Assembly (NCBI RefSeq): GCF_000735605.1
Contig: NZ_JPKG01000040.1
Location: forward strand, 124,001-188,000
Length of the DNA stretch: 64,000 nt
Direction: 5' to 3'
From: Allobosea sp. LC85
GTDB taxonomy: Bacteria > Pseudomonadota > Alphaproteobacteria > Rhizobiales > Beijerinckiaceae
Numbering within the stretch: position 1 is the stretch's first letter; each line of letters starts with the position of its first letter. Shown here piece after piece: positions 1 to 8,840 of this stretch. The translations under genes and the position numbers were made by a program. The notes under the pieces were generated by a model. The model saw only the letters and a program-made list of their open reading frames with translations. It made no database searches and had not been told where the DNA came from.

Positions 1-703
1 TTTCCGCCGGCTGGCCATGGTCGCGGGCGCTGCGGCGCTGGTCACGATCGCGACCTGGTTCGCCATGCCGGGGAGCTTCATCTACTTCGGCATCCTCCAC
101 CATATCGCGCTCGCCAGCGTGCTCGCCCTGCCCTTCCTGCGGCTGCCGGCCTTTGTGCTGCTCCTGTTCAGCGCCCTGTTTTTCGCGCTGCCGCTGTTTC
201 CTCCGCCGCAAGTGCTCGACCAGCCTTGGCTGCTCTGGCTCGGCTTCGCTCATATCTCCAGGTCAACCGCCGATTTCGTGCCGATCGTGCCCTGGTTCGG
301 CTGTGTGCTGGCAGGCATGTTTCTCGGAAAGATAGCGCTGGCCAAGCAGGGAAGTTGGAGCAACTGGCAGGCGCGCTCGTTTCCGGCTCGCGTCATCGCC
401 TGGGGCGGGCGGAACAGCTTGAGCGTCTACCTGCTGCACCAGCCGATCTTCATTGGAGTGTTGTTCATCGTCATGCGGCTGGCCGTCGGCCCCGAGCAGG
501 AAGCCCGCCCGTTTCTGATCTCCTGCCTGCGCAGCTGTGTCAGCGCCGAAACCTCTCTGCAAGTGTGCGAGAAGGCGTGCAACTGCGCGATCGATGGCCT
601 CAAGCGCGAGGGACTCTGGCGGAAGGTTCTGTCGAACACGCTCACCCGTGACGAAAGCGCGCGCACCGGATCCATTGCAGGCGCTTGCTTCCGGGCGCCC
701 TGA
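1..703 (+). CDS. DUF1624 / heparan-alpha-glucosaminide N-acetyltransferase-like membrane protein, 5' truncated
   Basis: The reading frame is open from base 2, so the gene begins before the window and only about 233 C-terminal residues are visible. They hold several hydrophobic segments and the closing pattern of the DUF1624 acyltransferase family: a loop with SLSVYLLHQP just before the last membrane helix, where a conserved His lies near the end of the protein. The tail carries four Cys in a pattern (SCLRSCVS, CEKACNC) followed by a GLW motif, which I recall from alphaproteobacterial relatives. The protein should sit in the inner membrane and transfer an acyl group to an unknown acceptor. The substrate cannot be read from the sequence. 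Confidence 0.75.
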   Translation, partial: FRRLAMVAGAAALVTIATWFAMPGSFIYFGILHHIALASVLALPFLRLPAFVLLLFSALFFALPLFPPPQVLDQPWLLWLGFAHISRSTADFVPIVPWFGCVLAGMFLGKIALAKQGSWSNWQARSFPARVIAWGGRNSLSVYLLHQPIFIGVLFIVMRLAVGPEQEARPFLISCLRSCVSAETSLQVCEKACNCAIDGLKREGLWRKVLSNTLTRDESARTGSIAGACFRAP

Positions 704-776
704 GGCGCTTGCGCACACTGGCGCAGGCCGGCGTGACGGGTTAGAGGTGGGGCAAATCAACGCAAGAGCATGATCC

Positions 777-1028
777 ATGGCCGATACGGGCATCCCGCAT
801 TTCCATAACCAGCCCGGCGTTGCCGTCATCCATGTCGGCGCGAAGGAGTTCATGTGCATCGGGGCCAAGCCACCCTTCGATCACCCGCATGTCTTCCTCG
901 ACATGGGCTCGGACGGCGAGATCATCTGCCCCTATTGCTCGACCTTGTTCAAATACGCCCCCTCGCTCTCGGCAGGCGCCTGCACACCGCCGGAATGCGC
1001 CCATCACGAGGCAGTCAAGGCAGCGTGA
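777..1028 (+). CDS. Zinc-finger (zf-CHCC / NDUFS6-like) protein
   Basis: An 83-residue protein with a C-x-H-x-CPYC layout: FMCIG, then PFDHPHVFLDMG, then ICPYCSTLFKY. This is the CHCC zinc-finger domain found alone in alphaproteobacteria and in the mitochondrial complex I subunit NDUFS6. The family is small and usually of this length, so the gene looks complete. It probably binds one Zn and may assist respiratory complex assembly, but that role is known only for the mitochondrial relative. It lies 73 bp after the acyltransferase and upstream of an FAD monooxygenase, without clear functional linkage. Confidence 0.8.
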   Translation: MADTGIPHFHNQPGVAVIHVGAKEFMCIGAKPPFDHPHVFLDMGSDGEIICPYCSTLFKYAPSLSAGACTPPECAHHEAVKAA

Positions 1029-1113
1029 CGGGCGCCGGCGTTCAAGACGCCCACCGCTTCCCATCGCGACCGGTCGTGCCGGTCGCCGGCGCATCCGATT
1101 GCCGAAGACAGCC

Positions 1114-2301
1114 GTGTCCGCTCCCCATATCCTGATCGCCGGCTCCGGCATCGGCGGGCTTTCAGCCGCCATTGCACTGGCGCGGCGCGGCTTCTCGGTG
1201 ACGGTCGCGGAAAAGCGCACCGGCTTCGGCGAGACCGGTGCAGGCATCCAGCTTTCGCCGAATGCCGGGCATGTCCTCGAGGCTCTCGATCTCGGCCTGG
1301 CCGTCAAGCGCGCCTCCGTGATCGCCGAACGCCTCGTTGTCCGGCGCTGGCAGGATGGTTCTCCGCTGGCTGAAATGCCGATGACCACGGTCGGCACCGG
1401 AACGCCCTTCCGCACCATACGCCGAACCGACCTGCATACCCTGCTGCTCGATGCCGCCCGCTCCCTGCCCGGCATCCGGCTTATGGTCGGCCGCGGCCTG
1501 CGCGACATCTCCCAGAACGCGGACGGCATCACCGCGACGCTCGCGACCGAATCCGGCCAGATCGAAACCATTTCGGCACTGGCGCTGGTCGGCGCCGACG
1601 GGCTCTGGTCGCGCAGCCGCGAACTCATCGGCGACACAGCTCCGCCCGTCTTCACCGGCTATGAAGCCTGGCGGACCCTGGTACCGAACGCCGGCGGCCG
1701 CGCCACGCCCGGCGTCGTGACCCTGCATCTCGGCCCCGGCCGCCATGCCGTGCATTACCCTGTCTCCGGCGGTCGCGAGACGAATCTCGTCGTCATTCGC
1801 GAAGCGAAGGAGGCGCGCGAAGGCTGGTCCCGCGACGGAGAGGCCGGGCAACTTGCCACTCATCTCACCAAGGCCGAGCCCGAACTGCACAAGCTTGCAG
1901 CGGCGGCGCCGCACTGGCTGGTCTGGTCGCTCTTCGACCGGCCGCCGGCAGCGATGGCGCAGGGGCGGATCGCCTTGCTCGGCGATGCCGCCCATCCGGT
2001 CCTGCCATTCATGGCGCAAGGCGCCGCGCTGGCGATAGAGGACGCCGGCATCCTCACGCAGCAACTGACGGTTCATCTCCAGCAGGGCGGTGCCGCAGCC
2101 CTGCCGGCAGCGCTCGCGGCCTATGCCACGGCCCGGCAGGAGCGCGCCAGGCGCGTCCAGGCCACGAGCCGCAGCAACGGCCGGGCCTATCACCTGGAAT
2201 GGCCCTGGAGCATCGCGCGCAACTTCGCACTGCGCCGCCTTGGGCCAGAGGGCATGCGCCAGCGTCTCGACTGGCTCTACGATTGGCGATTGCAAGCGTA
2301 G
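1114..2301 (+). CDS. FAD-dependent aromatic-type monooxygenase (salicylate/3-hydroxybenzoate hydroxylase-like)
   Basis: About 395 residues from a GTG start. The N-terminus carries the FAD dinucleotide motif GSGIGG (residues 10-15), the middle has the DG motif (VGADGLWSRSRE) that helps bind FAD and NAD(P)H, and the C-terminal half has the GD motif (LLGDAAHPVLPFMAQG). These three motifs in this order define group A single-component flavoprotein monooxygenases, which hydroxylate aromatic or heteroaromatic acids with NAD(P)H and O2. The frame is open further upstream, but that part overlaps the zinc-finger gene and is arginine-rich shadow sequence; GTG at 1114 gives the usual family N-terminus (TTG at 1099 is also possible). 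The substrate is unknown and no aromatic ring-cleavage gene adjoins it. Confidence 0.85.
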   Translation: MSAPHILIAGSGIGGLSAAIALARRGFSVTVAEKRTGFGETGAGIQLSPNAGHVLEALDLGLAVKRASVIAERLVVRRWQDGSPLAEMPMTTVGTGTPFRTIRRTDLHTLLLDAARSLPGIRLMVGRGLRDISQNADGITATLATESGQIETISALALVGADGLWSRSRELIGDTAPPVFTGYEAWRTLVPNAGGRATPGVVTLHLGPGRHAVHYPVSGGRETNLVVIREAKEAREGWSRDGEAGQLATHLTKAEPELHKLAAAAPHWLVWSLFDRPPAAMAQGRIALLGDAAHPVLPFMAQGAALAIEDAGILTQQLTVHLQQGGAAALPAALAAYATARQERARRVQATSRSNGRAYHLEWPWSIARNFALRRLGPEGMRQRLDWLYDWRLQA

Positions 2302-2364
2302 GGCATCTCGCGTTCGCCGCATTCACTTCCTATCTCTGATGTGGACCCATCGGATGGAGACCAC

Positions 2365-2682
2365 ATGATCCGCGTCAATCTCTACGAGCAGCTCGCCGGC
2401 CAGAGGACTCGCATGCCGCGCTGGGCGTCCTGGCTGACCATGGCAGCAAGCCTCGTTCTTGGCGTGACGCTGTTCCTGCTCGCCGCAAGCCTCGCCCTGA
2501 TCCTCATCCCCGTCGTGCTCGCTGCCGGCGCGATCGCAGCCTGGCGCCTGAAGAGCAAGCTCAAGGCGGCTGGATTCGATCAGCGCGATCCCTTCGCGCA
2601 GGCCCGTGCCGGCACCGCGCGCGTCGAGGTCATCGATGCCGAATACCGCATCATCGAGCCCGGCGAGCCGCCGCGGCGCTGA
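2365..2682 (+). CDS. Small membrane protein of unknown function
   Basis: A 105-residue protein with a hydrophobic central stretch (about residues 23-55, two closely spaced helices) followed by a soluble charged tail containing VEVIDAEYRIIEP. I chose the ATG at 2365 because GGAG lies eight bases upstream. An in-frame ATG at 2341 would add eight unremarkable residues. I do not recognise a named domain. It lies 63 bp after the monooxygenase on the same strand, so co-transcription is possible. Confidence 0.6.
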   Translation: MIRVNLYEQLAGQRTRMPRWASWLTMAASLVLGVTLFLLAASLALILIPVVLAAGAIAAWRLKSKLKAAGFDQRDPFAQARAGTARVEVIDAEYRIIEPGEPPRR

Positions 2683-2733
2683 CAAGATCGCCGTTGCGTC
2701 CTAGGACCCAATTGGCGATCTATCTCTTTGCGT

Positions 2734-2781
2734 AGCATCGGATTTCTCCGGAAAATGGATTCCACTTTTCGGTCCGATGCT
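2734..2781. repeat. Diverged copy of the GCATCGG intergenic hairpin repeat
   Basis: An imperfect inverted repeat with outer arms GCATCGGA and TCCGATGC and inner parts resembling CCGAAAAGTGGATT. It looks like a degenerate relative of the five well-preserved copies at 19272, 23258, 27599 and 39809 and lies exactly at the end of the chromate-transporter remnant. Confidence 0.5.
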
Positions 2782-3039
2782 TCAGGCGCTCAGGCAGGCA
2801 AACGCGACAGCAGGAGGCCGGCCGCAGCGCAGGCGTCGGGTCATCCCGACCGCGAAGCGCAGCATCGCAATCATCGCGGCCCCGCAAGCAGGGCTGAACG
2901 CCAGTCGATTGAAGCCAGCACCGGCGGGTGCGAGACCGAGCAACTCGACGCGCCGGATTTCGCGGAACAGGACAGGCAGTCCGAACCAGAGCGCGAGATT
3001 TGCGATCACGCCGACCACGGCCGCCGTGATAGCGCTCAA
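2782..3039 (-). pseudogene. chrA: Decayed C-terminal fragment of a chromate transporter (ChrA family)
   Basis: Immediately behind the stop of the CNNM-type gene, the minus strand encodes LSAITAAVVGVIANLALWFG followed by LPVLFRE. This closely matches the penultimate membrane segment and loop typical of ChrA chromate/proton transporters (normally about 400 or more residues). The similarity continues through AAMIAMLRFAVGM and then turns into low-complexity Arg-rich sequence ending at 2782. No start codon, no N-terminal half and no upstream ribosome site are present, so this is a gene relic of about 85 codons. That it is chrA rests on remembered family sequence, not on a search. Confidence 0.6.
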
Positions 3040-4313
3040 TCCAGCCGGCTCACCAGCACCTTGTCGATGCGGCGCCCATCGAGATCGACCACCTCGAAGC
3101 GCCAATGCCCCTTCTCGAAGAACTCTCCGACATTGGGCAGATGGTTGAGTTCGGCCAGGATGAAGCCGGCAACCGTCTGGAAATCGGCATCGCGCGGAAT
3201 GTGAATGCCGAGTTCGTGTGAGAACTCGTCCACCTGCATCCAGCCCGCAACGAGATAGGAGCCGTCCGCGCGCGTGACGATCGGCGACTCGTCCTCATCC
3301 TCCTCCTGGAAGACACCAGTGATCGCTTCCAGCACGTCTCCCGGCGTGATGATGCCTTCGAAATGGCCGTACTCATCGAAGACCAGCGCCATGTGGACGC
3401 GCGAGGACTTGATTTCCCGCAGCACGAGCAGGGCATTGGCGGTGTCCATCACCACCGGCGCTTCCTGTACCAGCGCGCGCAGATCCTCAGCGCTGCCGCC
3501 GGACAGGAAATCGACCATATCCTTGACCACGATAACGCCGACGATCGCGTCCGATTCTCCATCCTGAACCGGGAGCCGGGAGCGTTTGGAGGCACGAACC
3601 TGCGCGCGGATCTCCTCGGCTGTATCGGAGAGATCGATGACCTCGACCTCGCGACGCGGCGTCATCAGCGCACGGGCCGAACGATCGGCAAGGCGCATGA
3701 CTCCCGAGATCATCTCGCGTTCGTCGCGTTCCAGCACGCCGGCTGTCTCGGCCTCGGCAATGATGGTGCGAACCTCTTCCTCGGTCACCCGTTCTTCCGA
3801 CTCGCCCTTCTGGCCGAGCAGCGCCAGCACGGCCTTGCCGGAGATATCGAGCAGGAAGATCAGCGGCGCACCGATGCGCGACAGGAACGACATCATCGGC
3901 GCGACGCGCGCCGCTACCCGCTCGGGATCGCGCAAGGCGATCTGCTTCGGCACAAGTTCGCCAATGATCAGCGAGAGATAGGTAATGGCAACGACGACCG
4001 TCCCGACGCCAAGACCATCGGCGACGCGGTTGGAGAATCCTTGCTCCATCAACCATTCCGACAGACGTGCACCCAGCGTCGCGCCGGAGAAGGCACCGGA
4101 CAGGACGCCGACCAGCGTGATGCCGATCTGCACCGTCGAAAGGAAACGGCCGGGATGCTCGGCGAGGCGTATCGCCGTCGCTGCACCCTTGCTGCCTTGA
4201 TCGCTGAGAACCTTGAGCCGCGCCGGACGGGAGGAGACCACTGCGAGTTCGGACATGGCGAGAAGACCGTTAATGACGGTCAACGCGACGACAATCAGGA
4301 TCTCGGTTAACAA
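3036..4313 (-). CDS. CNNM/TlyC-type membrane protein with DUF21, CBS pair and CorC_HlyC domain
   Basis: A 425-residue protein annotated in relatives as hemolysin family protein or Mg2+/Co2+ efflux protein. The N-terminal DUF21 membrane domain (about residues 1-190) opens with LTEILIVVALTVINGLLAMSE. It is followed by two CBS modules (about 205-335, with LMTPRREVEVID and VHMALVFDEYGHFEGIITPGDVLEAI) and a CorC_HlyC domain (about 350-425). The start must be TTG at 4313, since later ATGs would remove the first membrane helix. The protein is of full family length. The family is linked to divalent cation homeostasis; haemolysis is a historic label. Its 3' end abuts the chrA remnant. Confidence 0.9.
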   Translation of the reverse strand: MLTEILIVVALTVINGLLAMSELAVVSSRPARLKVLSDQGSKGAATAIRLAEHPGRFLSTVQIGITLVGVLSGAFSGATLGARLSEWLMEQGFSNRVADGLGVGTVVVAITYLSLIIGELVPKQIALRDPERVAARVAPMMSFLSRIGAPLIFLLDISGKAVLALLGQKGESEERVTEEEVRTIIAEAETAGVLERDEREMISGVMRLADRSARALMTPRREVEVIDLSDTAEEIRAQVRASKRSRLPVQDGESDAIVGVIVVKDMVDFLSGGSAEDLRALVQEAPVVMDTANALLVLREIKSSRVHMALVFDEYGHFEGIITPGDVLEAITGVFQEEDEDESPIVTRADGSYLVAGWMQVDEFSHELGIHIPRDADFQTVAGFILAELNHLPNVGEFFEKGHWRFEVVDLDGRRIDKVLVSRLD

Positions 4314-4538
4314 AACCCGCCCGCAGCATGCAGGGCCGCGCTCAAAATCGGCCTGCTTTCGCGCTCCTTATAGCGCATCGCGGCGACTTGGCGATGGGTA
4401 AGCTTGAAGTTTGTGATTGCGAAGTTTTGACAGGCGCGAAGAAGCTTCGTGCCTTAACTGTAGGCGGGACGGGGGGAGGTGATCTTTCTACCCGGCCTTC
4501 GATGACAGCGTCGATACTTCCGGAGCGAGCCGCGACCC

Positions 4539-5150
4539 ATGACTGATCCACGCCTCTTCGCCCCCGCGACACTGCGCAATCGTGAGCCAATCCTCGACAT
4601 CCTGCGCAAGATCCTTCCCGCCACCGGTTTGGTCCTGGAGATCGCAAGCGGCTCGGGCGAGCATGTCAGCTATTTCGCCGCCGCCCTCCCGGCCCTGACT
4701 TTCCAGCCCTCCGACCCTGATCAGGACGCGCTCATCAGCACCGCAGCCTGGAGCGGGCAGAGCGGGCTCGCCAATATTCGCCCGCCTGTGCAGCTCGATG
4801 CCGCCGCAGCCGAATGGCCGGTCCACTCCGCCGATGCCATCATCTGCATCAACATGATCCACATCTCGCCCTGGGCCGCGACGCAGGGGCTGATGACGCA
4901 GGCCGGCAGGCTGCTGCCGGACGGCGCACCGCTCTATCTCTACGGCCCCTACCGCCGCCCTGGGCGCGCCCTCGAGCCGAGCAATCTCGCCTTCGATGAA
5001 AGCCTGCGGGCCCGCAACCCGGAATGGGGCCTGCGCAAACTCGACGATGTCGCCGCCTTGGCGGCAGAGGCTGGCCTCAGTGGGCCGGAGGTAATCGAGA
5101 TGCCCGCGAACAATCTGAGCGTGATCTTTCGCCGCCGGCCGCGCGGTTGA
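4539..5150 (+). CDS. DUF938 SAM-dependent methyltransferase-like protein
   Basis: A 203-residue protein matching the DUF938 family, which has a class I SAM-methyltransferase fold. The SAM-binding motif I is seen as VLEIASGSGEH (about residues 33-43), then QPSDPD and the motif IICINMIHISPW. The length is normal and the protein appears complete. It reads divergently from the CNNM-type gene, with 225 bp between them. The methyl acceptor is unknown for the family. The tRNA-Leu gene follows on the other strand 26 bp after its stop. Confidence 0.85.
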   Translation: MTDPRLFAPATLRNREPILDILRKILPATGLVLEIASGSGEHVSYFAAALPALTFQPSDPDQDALISTAAWSGQSGLANIRPPVQLDAAAAEWPVHSADAIICINMIHISPWAATQGLMTQAGRLLPDGAPLYLYGPYRRPGRALEPSNLAFDESLRARNPEWGLRKLDDVAALAAEAGLSGPEVIEMPANNLSVIFRRRPRG

Positions 5151-5176
5151 TCCGCGCAATCGCTGCAAAATCGACT

Positions 5177-5262
5177 TGGTGCGGACGGCGGGACTCGAAC
5201 CCGCAAGCCTTTAGGGCGCAAGATTTTAAGTCTCGTGCGTCTACCAGTTTCGCCACGTCCGC
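5177..5262 (-). tRNA. tRNA-Leu (anticodon UAA)
   Basis: Read on the minus strand, the 86 bases start GCGGACGTGGCG and end in an encoded CCA. The acceptor stem pairs GCGGACG with CGTCCGC. The anticodon arm is CGAGA-CTTAAAA-TCTTG, giving anticodon TAA for Leu codon UUA. A long variable arm, as expected for class II tRNAs, precedes the T arm with GGTTCGAGTCC. All arms can be drawn by hand. No integrase or duplicated 3' end is visible nearby, so it does not look like an occupied integration site. Confidence 0.95.
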
Positions 5263-5305
5263 CTGGAGGCAGCCCTAGCGGCAGCAGACGCCGGGCGCAA
5301 GCGCC

Positions 5306-5968
5306 TCAATGCCGGCGGGCCGGCTTGTACCACTCGACGCCATCGGGATCGACATAGAGCCCCGGCGCGACATCAGAGCCGATGCGCTTCTGTTCCATCG
5401 GCACACGTACGGTGTCGTCCCGGTCACCGCGCTTCACATAGGGGCCGCTCTCTTGCGGGTCGTGGCCGCGCCCGCCTCTTCCAATGGAGCTGGCCAGGCC
5501 GATGACGCCGCGTCGCCCGCCAATCTTGTCCTGGAGCGTCGTTATCGGACGGCCGGTGAAGGCGATCCTCGTCGCGCCCTCGACCACCGGTACGGCACGG
5601 CTCGCCGCCCCCTCACCCGTGACGCGGACACCGGTAAAGCGTGGCACATAGGTCGCGCCACCCCGGCCAAAGGAGTCCCAGCCGCCCGTCGTGGTCACCT
5701 GCGCGCCGCAGCGTTTGTGGCTGCGCTCGCACAGGGCGCGTGAGGCATAGCGCGGCGCCTTCTCCTCGAATTCGGCCCGGGCATTGCGATAGGCGAAATC
5801 GCATTGCGCCGCGGTGAGCCGTCCCGCCTCGATGCATTCGTCGCGCCGCTCGTAGATCTGGTTCGGCGCCTGCGCCGCGAGATCGGCTGGATTCGCAAAG
5901 GAAAGAGCCGGCAGGAGCGCTGCGACGCGCCATGTTGCGGCAAGGGAAGAGGCGGCCGTCATAATCAT
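5306..5968 (-). CDS. DUF1190 (YgiB)-like secreted protein
   Basis: A 220-residue protein with a hydrophobic signal-like N-terminus (about residues 5-32). It then has the pattern ECIEAGRLTAAQCDFAYRNA and APRYASRALCERSHKRCG, which resembles the paired-Cys core of DUF1190/YgiB proteins. Four Cys in this part could form disulfides in the periplasm. The C-terminal half is Gly/Arg-rich (GRGGATYVPRF, SSIGRGGRGHDP) and of low complexity, also typical of the family. Function unknown. ATG codons at 5968 and 5962 are both possible starts. Confidence 0.6.
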   Translation of the reverse strand: MIMTAASSLAATWRVAALLPALSFANPADLAAQAPNQIYERRDECIEAGRLTAAQCDFAYRNARAEFEEKAPRYASRALCERSHKRCGAQVTTTGGWDSFGRGGATYVPRFTGVRVTGEGAASRAVPVVEGATRIAFTGRPITTLQDKIGGRRGVIGLASSIGRGGRGHDPQESGPYVKRGDRDDTVRVPMEQKRIGSDVAPGLYVDPDGVEWYKPARRH

Positions 5969-5998
5969 GAATCGGGCATTAACCGTAGAATTGTGGCG

Positions 5999-7579
5999 TC
6001 ACAGCAGCGCCCGCATCGTCGCCGCAAGCTCGCGCGCCGCACCATAGTCGATCTTGCCATTGCCCAGCACCGGAATCGAGCGTGCGACCAGAATGGCGCG
6101 CGGTGTCCACAGTTCAGGAAAGCCCTGCAGCTTCACTGCTTCCTGCAGCGCGTTCTTGTCGGCATCAGGCTTCTCGGTGACGAGCACGAGTTGCTCGCCC
6201 TTGCGGGCATCAGGCAGCGCGACAACGACATGGTTGAAGCCCGGCCAGAGGCCCGCCACCATTGATTCCACCGCGGCGAGCGAGACCATCTCGCCACCGA
6301 GCTTGGCGAATCGCTTGGCCCTGCCCCGGATGCTGACGAATCCGTCCTCGATCACCACTATATCACCGGTATCGTGCCAGCCGCCTTCGGGCGGCGCGAC
6401 GCGCCCAGGCTCGTCCGCACTGAGATAGCCCAGCATCACGTTGGGGCCGCTGACATTTAGCCGCCCGCCTTCATGGATGCCCTCGACCGGATCGAGCCGT
6501 GCCTCGATGCCGGGCAGGAATTTTCCGACGCTACCCTCGCGGGTCGCGACCGGAGTGTTGCAGGCGAGCACCGGCGAGCATTCGGTACAGCCGTAGCCCT
6601 CGAGGATCGTGGTGCCGTAGGGCTGCCACATCGCGCGTGTCTCCGGCTTCACCCGCTCGGCTCCGGCCACGACATAGCGCACGCTCTTCAGATCGTCGGG
6701 ATCGGCGGCGCGCGCATATCCCTGCAGGAACGTATCGGTCGAGAACAGGAAGGTGCAGCCCATCTCGCCGATCAGCTTCGGGACCTGCTTGTAGTGGAGC
6801 GGGCTCGGATAGAGCACAACCTTCATGCCGTGCAGCAGCGGCATCAGCAGCCCCGCGGTCAGGCCGAAGGAATGGAAGGCGGGCAGCGCGTTCATGACGA
6901 TGTCGCGCTCGGAGAGAAAGCCCGCTGCAAGTGCAAATATCTGGCGGGTGTTCGAGACCAGGTTGGCATGGCTCAGCACCACGCCCTTTGGCTTGCCCTC
7001 GGTGCCGGAGGTGAACAGCACCACCGCCGGATCATCCGGCTGCCTCTCATAAGCCCGCAGGGCAAGTGCCGGTGCGAGGCTCTGGATGGCGGCCAACATC
7101 TTGTCGAAGCTGGTCAACTCCCGGCGGACATCCTCGAGATAGACGACCCGCCTGCCCTCGCCGAGCGCCGCAATCTCATCGTCGAGCTTGGCCTGGTTGA
7201 CGAAGCGGCGCGAGGTGACGATCGTCTTCAAGCCGGCCAGTTCGGCTGCCGCCCGCAGGTTCTTCACCCCTGCCGTGAAGTTCAGCAGCGCCGGCACGCG
7301 GCCATAGGCTGAAAGCCCGAACAGCGTCACCGCCATGCCCTGGACATTGGGCAGCATCAGCCCGACACGCTCTCCCCGCTCCGTGCCCGCAGCAAGCTTT
7401 CGTCCGAGAACAAGCGCACCCAGCACGACCCGGCCGAAGGTCACCGGCTGGCGCTCCGGATCCTCGAGCGCGACGCGGCCCTTGCCATGCCGCGCAATGG
7501 CCTGAAGCAGCGCCCGGAACAGCGTGGTGCGCGCATCCTTGGCGTCGAAATCCGACGCGGTCAATTCGGTGGCGGCCAT
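5999..7579 (-). CDS. Stand-alone acyl-ACP synthetase / AMP-dependent ligase (Aas C-terminal-like)
   Basis: A 526-residue adenylate-forming enzyme. Visible core motifs are LFTSGTEGKPKGV (P-loop-like A3), GYGCTECSPV (A5), WHDTGDIVVIEDGFVSIRGRAKR (A7-A8) and GKIDYGA with the catalytic Lys near the C-terminus (A10). The order and wording (for example ALPAFHSFGLT) match the acyl-[ACP] synthetase half of Aas, the bifunctional 2-acyl-glycerophosphoethanolamine acyltransferase. The PlsC acyltransferase half is missing. It likely activates a fatty acid or 2-acyl-lysophospholipid-derived chain with ATP for transfer to ACP. The reading frame extends upstream to 7957, but that part is shadow-like; ATG 7579 has GGAG ten bases upstream. 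Confidence 0.88.
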   Translation of the reverse strand: MAATELTASDFDAKDARTTLFRALLQAIARHGKGRVALEDPERQPVTFGRVVLGALVLGRKLAAGTERGERVGLMLPNVQGMAVTLFGLSAYGRVPALLNFTAGVKNLRAAAELAGLKTIVTSRRFVNQAKLDDEIAALGEGRRVVYLEDVRRELTSFDKMLAAIQSLAPALALRAYERQPDDPAVVLFTSGTEGKPKGVVLSHANLVSNTRQIFALAAGFLSERDIVMNALPAFHSFGLTAGLLMPLLHGMKVVLYPSPLHYKQVPKLIGEMGCTFLFSTDTFLQGYARAADPDDLKSVRYVVAGAERVKPETRAMWQPYGTTILEGYGCTECSPVLACNTPVATREGSVGKFLPGIEARLDPVEGIHEGGRLNVSGPNVMLGYLSADEPGRVAPPEGGWHDTGDIVVIEDGFVSIRGRAKRFAKLGGEMVSLAAVESMVAGLWPGFNHVVVALPDARKGEQLVLVTEKPDADKNALQEAVKLQGFPELWTPRAILVARSIPVLGNGKIDYGAARELAATMRALL

Positions 7580-7856
7580 ATCTGGCTCTGCTCCCGGCTG
7601 GCGTTTCCTCTGGAGGTTCACCGTAGCCGGATAGCGCCTGGTTTCAACGCGAATGCGACGGAGCAGCCTCTGTCTCCGCTCGAGCGGCAGTCGCATCCAG
7701 CCCGATCTGGCGCAACCGCATCGGCGCCCGTTTGAGACGCAATTCCCCGTCGAACGCAGAAGGGCGGTTGGCTGGTCATTCGCGACCAGGCAACCGCCCA
7801 TCGATTTGCAGGTCCGGCCTGCGTACCGACCAGGCGCGCAGGCCGTCATTGTGGCG

Positions 7857-8840
7857 TCAGATTGCGGGTTGCAACCGGGGCTGCAGACCGCCGCGGCGCC
7901 GGATCGTATCAACCATGCCATGGGTCGCCGCGATGGCGATGAGCAGGATGAGCGCATAGGCCACGAGCAGCCGCGGAGCCGGCACGATGAAGTTGAAATG
8001 CGGCATGGCGCCCAGAATCAGAGGCACATACCAGGATGTCGCCGAGACCGTCCCGAACGTCATCATCATCGCAATCTGCTTGCGAGTCAGACCGGCGAAG
8101 AGCGACCGCCCGACCTGCTTTTCCATCAGCGGCAGCACGGTATGGTGGATGAAGTAGCCGTTGATCGTGAGGACGCCGACGATCGCGATCTTGGCCCAGA
8201 CCTTCTCGTTCCAAAGCTTTACCGGATCAAACACCGCGTAATGCGTCAGGTACAGAATTCCGGAAATCCAGAGCACCGCAAGACCAGCCGATACGATACC
8301 GGTCATGAATTTGACCATCGCAACCTGGTCGGCCTTGATCTTTCCGGAGATGAGGAACTTGACGATCACGAGATCGAGGACCGTCGCGGCGCCCAGCCCC
8401 AGAATGATGCCGAGCAGATGCATCACCTTGATAGCTGACTTCAACAACTCTCCAGGTTTGGCGATCAGAAGGCTGAAGGTGATCGGCCGCAGCGCCGAAC
8501 TCACGAACTTGGCGGCCGGAGCCGTCACCGTGTCCACGGACGCCGTCACACTATCTACGGAAATGCCCGAACCAGCATTGGCCGGTGCCGCAGCAGGACG
8601 ATCGACGGTTTGGCGAAGGCCGCCATCGCGCCAGGGCGTGGCATCTCCAGGAACATCATAGGGCGCCCAATCACGGGATGACTGGGATGTGGCTGCCGGA
8701 GGCGACGAGACGGCTCCGGAGCGAGACCGGGTTTCGGCCGGTGTCTGCGTAAAGGTGAATGTGACAACCAGGCAGGCGGCCAGGAGGAGCAGCGCACCAG
8801 CGCCGATGCTGCGAGCCTTAAGATGAAGGAATGAAATCAT
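7857..8840 (-). CDS. Conserved integral membrane protein of unknown function
   Basis: A 327-residue protein from ATG 8840, preceded by a purine-rich ribosome site (AAAGGGGCGGA). The first 30 residues contain one hydrophobic helix, followed by a flexible Ser/Pro/Ala-rich linker to about residue 110. The C-terminal part has four or five membrane helices with conserved-looking His, Gly and Lys positions (MHLLGIILGLGAATVLDL, VLWISGILYL, NEKVWAKIAIVGVLTINGYFIHH). The arrangement resembles small DUF2214-like four-helix membrane proteins, but I cannot assign a family with certainty. No functional neighbour is apparent. Confidence 0.65.
   Translation of the reverse strand: MISFLHLKARSIGAGALLLLAACLVVTFTFTQTPAETRSRSGAVSSPPAATSQSSRDWAPYDVPGDATPWRDGGLRQTVDRPAAAPANAGSGISVDSVTASVDTVTAPAAKFVSSALRPITFSLLIAKPGELLKSAIKVMHLLGIILGLGAATVLDLVIVKFLISGKIKADQVAMVKFMTGIVSAGLAVLWISGILYLTHYAVFDPVKLWNEKVWAKIAIVGVLTINGYFIHHTVLPLMEKQVGRSLFAGLTRKQIAMMMTFGTVSATSWYVPLILGAMPHFNFIVPAPRLLVAYALILLIAIAATHGMVDTIRRRGGLQPRLQPAI

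Noticed and set aside
3363..4310. 315-codon plus-strand frame opposite the CNNM-type gene
   Set aside because: Low-complexity Arg/His-rich translation without domain signs; the opposite strand is a full-length family member.
5177..5262. tRNA-Leu as an integration site of a genomic island
   Set aside because: No integrase gene, no direct repeat of the tRNA 3' end and no change in gene character were seen nearby.
7580..7957. N-terminal extension of the acyl-ACP synthetase frame to 7957
   Set aside because: The extra 126 residues are Cys/Arg-rich with no similarity, and ATG 7579 with its ribosome site gives the normal N-terminus.
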